Shown here: piece after piece, positions 62,031-64,000 of the stretch
Layout: each line of letters opens with the position of its first letter
How positions within the stretch are numbered: the stretch's first letter is position 1
Translations under genes and position numbers: made by a program
The notes under the pieces: model-generated
Database searches by the model: none
What the model was told of the DNA's origin: nothing
The model's input: only the letters and a program-made list of their open reading frames with translations
DNA from: Sphingobium abikonense NBRC 16140
GTDB lineage: Bacteria; Pseudomonadota; Alphaproteobacteria; Sphingomonadales; Sphingomonadaceae
Reading direction: 5' to 3'
Assembly (NCBI RefSeq): GCF_001598335.1
Contig: NZ_BCYT01000013.1
Coordinates: 1 to 64,000 of the forward strand
DNA: 64,000 bases

Positions 62031-62059
62031 TGCGAATCGTGGAGTCAGCACGATTCGCA
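62031..62059. promoter_or_regulatory. Perfect 11-bp inverted repeat next to the iterons
   Basis: TGCGAATCGTG pairs with CACGATTCGCA across GAGTCAG. Each arm contains ATCGTG, half of the iteron core, so it may be a RepA-dimer site near the origin. Confidence 0.6.
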
Positions 62060-62297
62060 TCAGGTGCGACTTCTCTTAACTCTCTAACTTCTCCATAATC
62101 CCATAACCATGGCGCCTACGGCGCTGAGATTTGAGTTTGAATTTTTAGATGAGATTACCTTCATAAAACTTCTCGATGTTCCTCCAACTAGACCGCTGTT
62201 AGAGGTAGCTCCCCCCGCAAGAAAATCCTCCGGTTTACCCCGATGAGGGTCGCTGCGCCGTAAATGATGCTGGCGTTTGAGGCATCTGACGGTCGCT

Positions 62298-62492
62298 ATG
62301 AATGGCCACAATACGCCGCACCTTTATAACGGCCTTGCATCAATCAGGCAGCGTGGCACAGAAGAATTCATCAGTGAGCTGCTTTCCGCTGCGGACCTGG
62401 TAGCCACCCGAGGCGGGGGACGGAATACTTTCCTAGCTACATTGATCGGCCTAGCGAAAACTGCATCTGATGAACTTATGAAGTCGCCTTAA
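62298..62492 (+). CDS. Small hypothetical protein near the origin
   Basis: This 64-residue protein (MNGHNTPHLYNGLASIRQRG, TEEFISELLSAADLVATRGG) has coding-like composition and a helical second half. No strong ribosome binding site is visible and no family is known. It may be spurious. Confidence 0.35.
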   Translation: MNGHNTPHLYNGLASIRQRGTEEFISELLSAADLVATRGGGRNTFLATLIGLAKTASDELMKSP

Positions 62493-62752
62493 TCTGGGAA
62501 GGACCGTCGGGGGACCCGGTCGATCGGACGGCCACACCAAAGCTGTTACGATAGAATGATGCAGTACCCCTCCAGTATTAAGAAACCTCACGTGAACAGA
62601 GCGATCACGCACGCGTCGTTACCCAATTCGATGCAACTCAGAAGCGGAGCATGCGAACAAAACATGAAATATCCCTAAAATGCTGTCAGAAGGCCGTAGG
62701 ACGCATCGAAATCTTTCAGGTCAAATGGTAAGGGGTGCCCTCGTTTTGGCGC

Positions 62753-63793
62753 TCACAGGGGCTCTGGCGGGACGTGATTTTCACCCTCATCATCCCAAAT
62801 TGTGGGCTCAAAGAGGTCGATGACCGGCGGCCGAGATCGGGCGGGGGAGGGGGCCACCCCGCTGACGGGGATCGTGTAGCTGCGAAAGCTCGCCTGACCG
62901 GTCCGCTCGATGAGCAGTCCCTCGGCCTCGGCGGTCGCCAGTAGCTTGATCGCGCCGGCGGACGTCAGCCCAAACTGCTTCGCGACCTGGCTGCTGGTAA
63001 TGGCGGGACGGGCCATCGCGAACAGGATCACGTCCTTGAGTCGTCCGAGCCGTCGGCGGTCCGCAAGATGGAGAGCGGCCCGCTGCGCATAGCTTCGCAG
63101 TTGCACCTCCAGGTCGAGATGGGCGTTCGCCCCGGCGACGATGGCTCCGAGCCAGAGGTGGTCGAGCTCGTGGCCTGAAGCGATCTTCCAGGGACCGCCC
63201 GCGCGTTGCAGGCCGAGGGCTGTCAGTCCACCTTGCGATCCGTTCCAGCGCCCCGGACCCCAGCGATCGCCGATCAGCAGGCTGGCCACGACATCACCGC
63301 GGGCGAGGGGCGCGAACTGCCGCCACAGCGCGGCGATCCGGCCGCCATGGAGCAGGGGAGGGGAGGGGGGTAGTACTTGGCAGGCCTTGCTCCAGGCCTC
63401 GATTGCCGGTAGCATTTCCCATGGCTCGCGGCGGCCCGGGATGTGCTCGTCGGAAGGACCGGTTTCAGCACCGAGCCACGCCAGCAGGGCAGAGGGGTCG
63501 GCCATGAGTTCGTCCAGGGTGATCGGCATGCCGATGGCGTGCTTCCAATGGGTCAGGTCATAGGCACTGGTGATGGCGCGTCCTCGGCCGTTGATCGTGA
63601 CCGCGTCCTCGGGGAGTTCATAGGCGTCGATCCCGGCCAGGGCTTGCCGCTCAGCCAGCGCCATGCGCGCCTTCCAGGGCAGGCGGACGGGACTGAGCCG
63701 GAGGCGTTCTTCCACCCGTGCGAGCGCGGTTTGCGCGTCGGCATAGGCAAGGAGCAAGGCCGGATCGAGCAGGGGAGGGGAGGAAGCCATCAT
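62753..63793 (-). CDS. DUF1612/HTH_13 protein
   Basis: This 346-residue protein has the DUF1612 pattern (RMALAERQALAGIDAYELPE, LHGGRIAALWRQFAPLARGD, DLTHWKHAIGMPITLDELMA) and a C-terminal winged helix (AMARPAITSSQVAKQFGLTS, AGAIKLLATAEAEGLLIERT). Such proteins are known from rhizobial and sphingomonad plasmids. It may be a distant Fic-like fold with a regulator HTH. The start is among adjacent ATGs at 63790-63793. A palindrome at 63933-63968 may be its operator. Confidence 0.75.
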   Translation of the reverse strand: MMASSPPLLDPALLLAYADAQTALARVEERLRLSPVRLPWKARMALAERQALAGIDAYELPEDAVTINGRGRAITSAYDLTHWKHAIGMPITLDELMADPSALLAWLGAETGPSDEHIPGRREPWEMLPAIEAWSKACQVLPPSPPLLHGGRIAALWRQFAPLARGDVVASLLIGDRWGPGRWNGSQGGLTALGLQRAGGPWKIASGHELDHLWLGAIVAGANAHLDLEVQLRSYAQRAALHLADRRRLGRLKDVILFAMARPAITSSQVAKQFGLTSAGAIKLLATAEAEGLLIERTGQASFRSYTIPVSGVAPSPARSRPPVIDLFEPTIWDDEGENHVPPEPL

Positions 63794-63932
63794 TTTTCGC
63801 CAAAATCTCGCCTTTAATGGCGAGGTGTATCGTTCCAGACTCGATTCATTAAACGGCCTGTTTGTCTGGGTTATCGGATCAGATATTAAACTGAAAGACG
63901 TTTTTAGAAAGTCTGTTGGTGCATCTAAAATA

Positions 63933-63968
63933 TTGGATCAATGACAAGGGCCATTATCATTGATCCAA
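63933..63968. promoter_or_regulatory. 12-bp inverted repeat upstream of the DUF1612 gene
   Basis: TTGGATCAATGA and TCATTGATCCAA are perfect complements across 12 bases, 140 bases before the DUF1612 start. GGATCA also occurs at about 63875. A binding site for the HTH protein or for an unseen gene to the right is plausible. Confidence 0.5.
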
Positions 63969-64000
63969 AATGTTGTTCGCTATATGATTTTGCCTTCGAT

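Overview
The window looks like part of a large, high-G+C conjugative plasmid (or an integrated form of one) from a sphingomonad-type alphaproteobacterium (Sphingobium / Sphingomonas / Novosphingobium kind). This rests on gene content: a parA-parB-repA block with an iteron origin, a MobF relaxase with TraD, and a long cluster of DUF736 / ArdB / ArdC / ParB-like / strawberry-notch genes of the kind carried by sphingomonad plasmids. No ribosomal, tRNA or core metabolic genes were seen. The host assignment is inference from family resemblance, not from a database search.

Layout. 1-6.7 kb is a dump of mobile elements: a frameshifted Tn3-family transposase running off the left edge, a complete IS481-family element with a target duplication, IS701-family debris, an IS30-family transposase and a complete ISNCY-type element. 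7.0-13.4 kb holds a ParDE module, a dGTPase-like HD hydrolase, a winged-helix orphan gene (second copy at 1.3 kb) and an HU gene split by a complete group II intron whose two exons rejoin exactly in frame. 13.4-19.3 kb is the transfer module on the minus strand (RHH protein, TraD, TraA/TrwC relaxase) with a candidate oriT upstream. 19.3-28 kb alternates small conserved hypothetical genes with two families of repeated, hairpin-forming intergenic elements, plus a CopG/ParE pair, VapBC and an SSB.

28-52.7 kb is a nearly unbroken minus-strand accessory block: DUF7673, DUF736, a GHKL ATPase, ArdB, a DpdA-like DNA/tRNA-guanine transglycosylase paired with a DUF7007-like gene, DUF6927, ArdC, a 694-residue ParB-like protein, a methyltransferase/strawberry-notch helicase and a CHC2/Toprim protein. 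At least eight of these genes share a purine-rich leader just before the start codon, which suggests common control. A RIT element (three overlapping tyrosine recombinase genes) has cut one gene of this block in two, and an IS3-family element sits in the leader region at its upstream end. My reading is that the block serves plasmid establishment and anti-restriction.

54-64 kb is the maintenance end: an Xre/RES toxin-antitoxin pair, parA-parB-repA on the plus strand, a 22-bp-period iteron array (probable oriV) about 1.6 kb downstream of repA, and a DUF1612/HTH protein with a palindromic upstream region.

The signals that look least described are non-coding: three copies of a C-rich stem element about 100 nt upstream of minus-strand genes, two copies of a plus-strand RNA-like element with compensatory base changes, a pseudoknot-capable segment near 26.7 kb, and the shared purine leader. 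The best protein-level lead is the DpdA-like / DUF7007-like operon inside the anti-restriction block.
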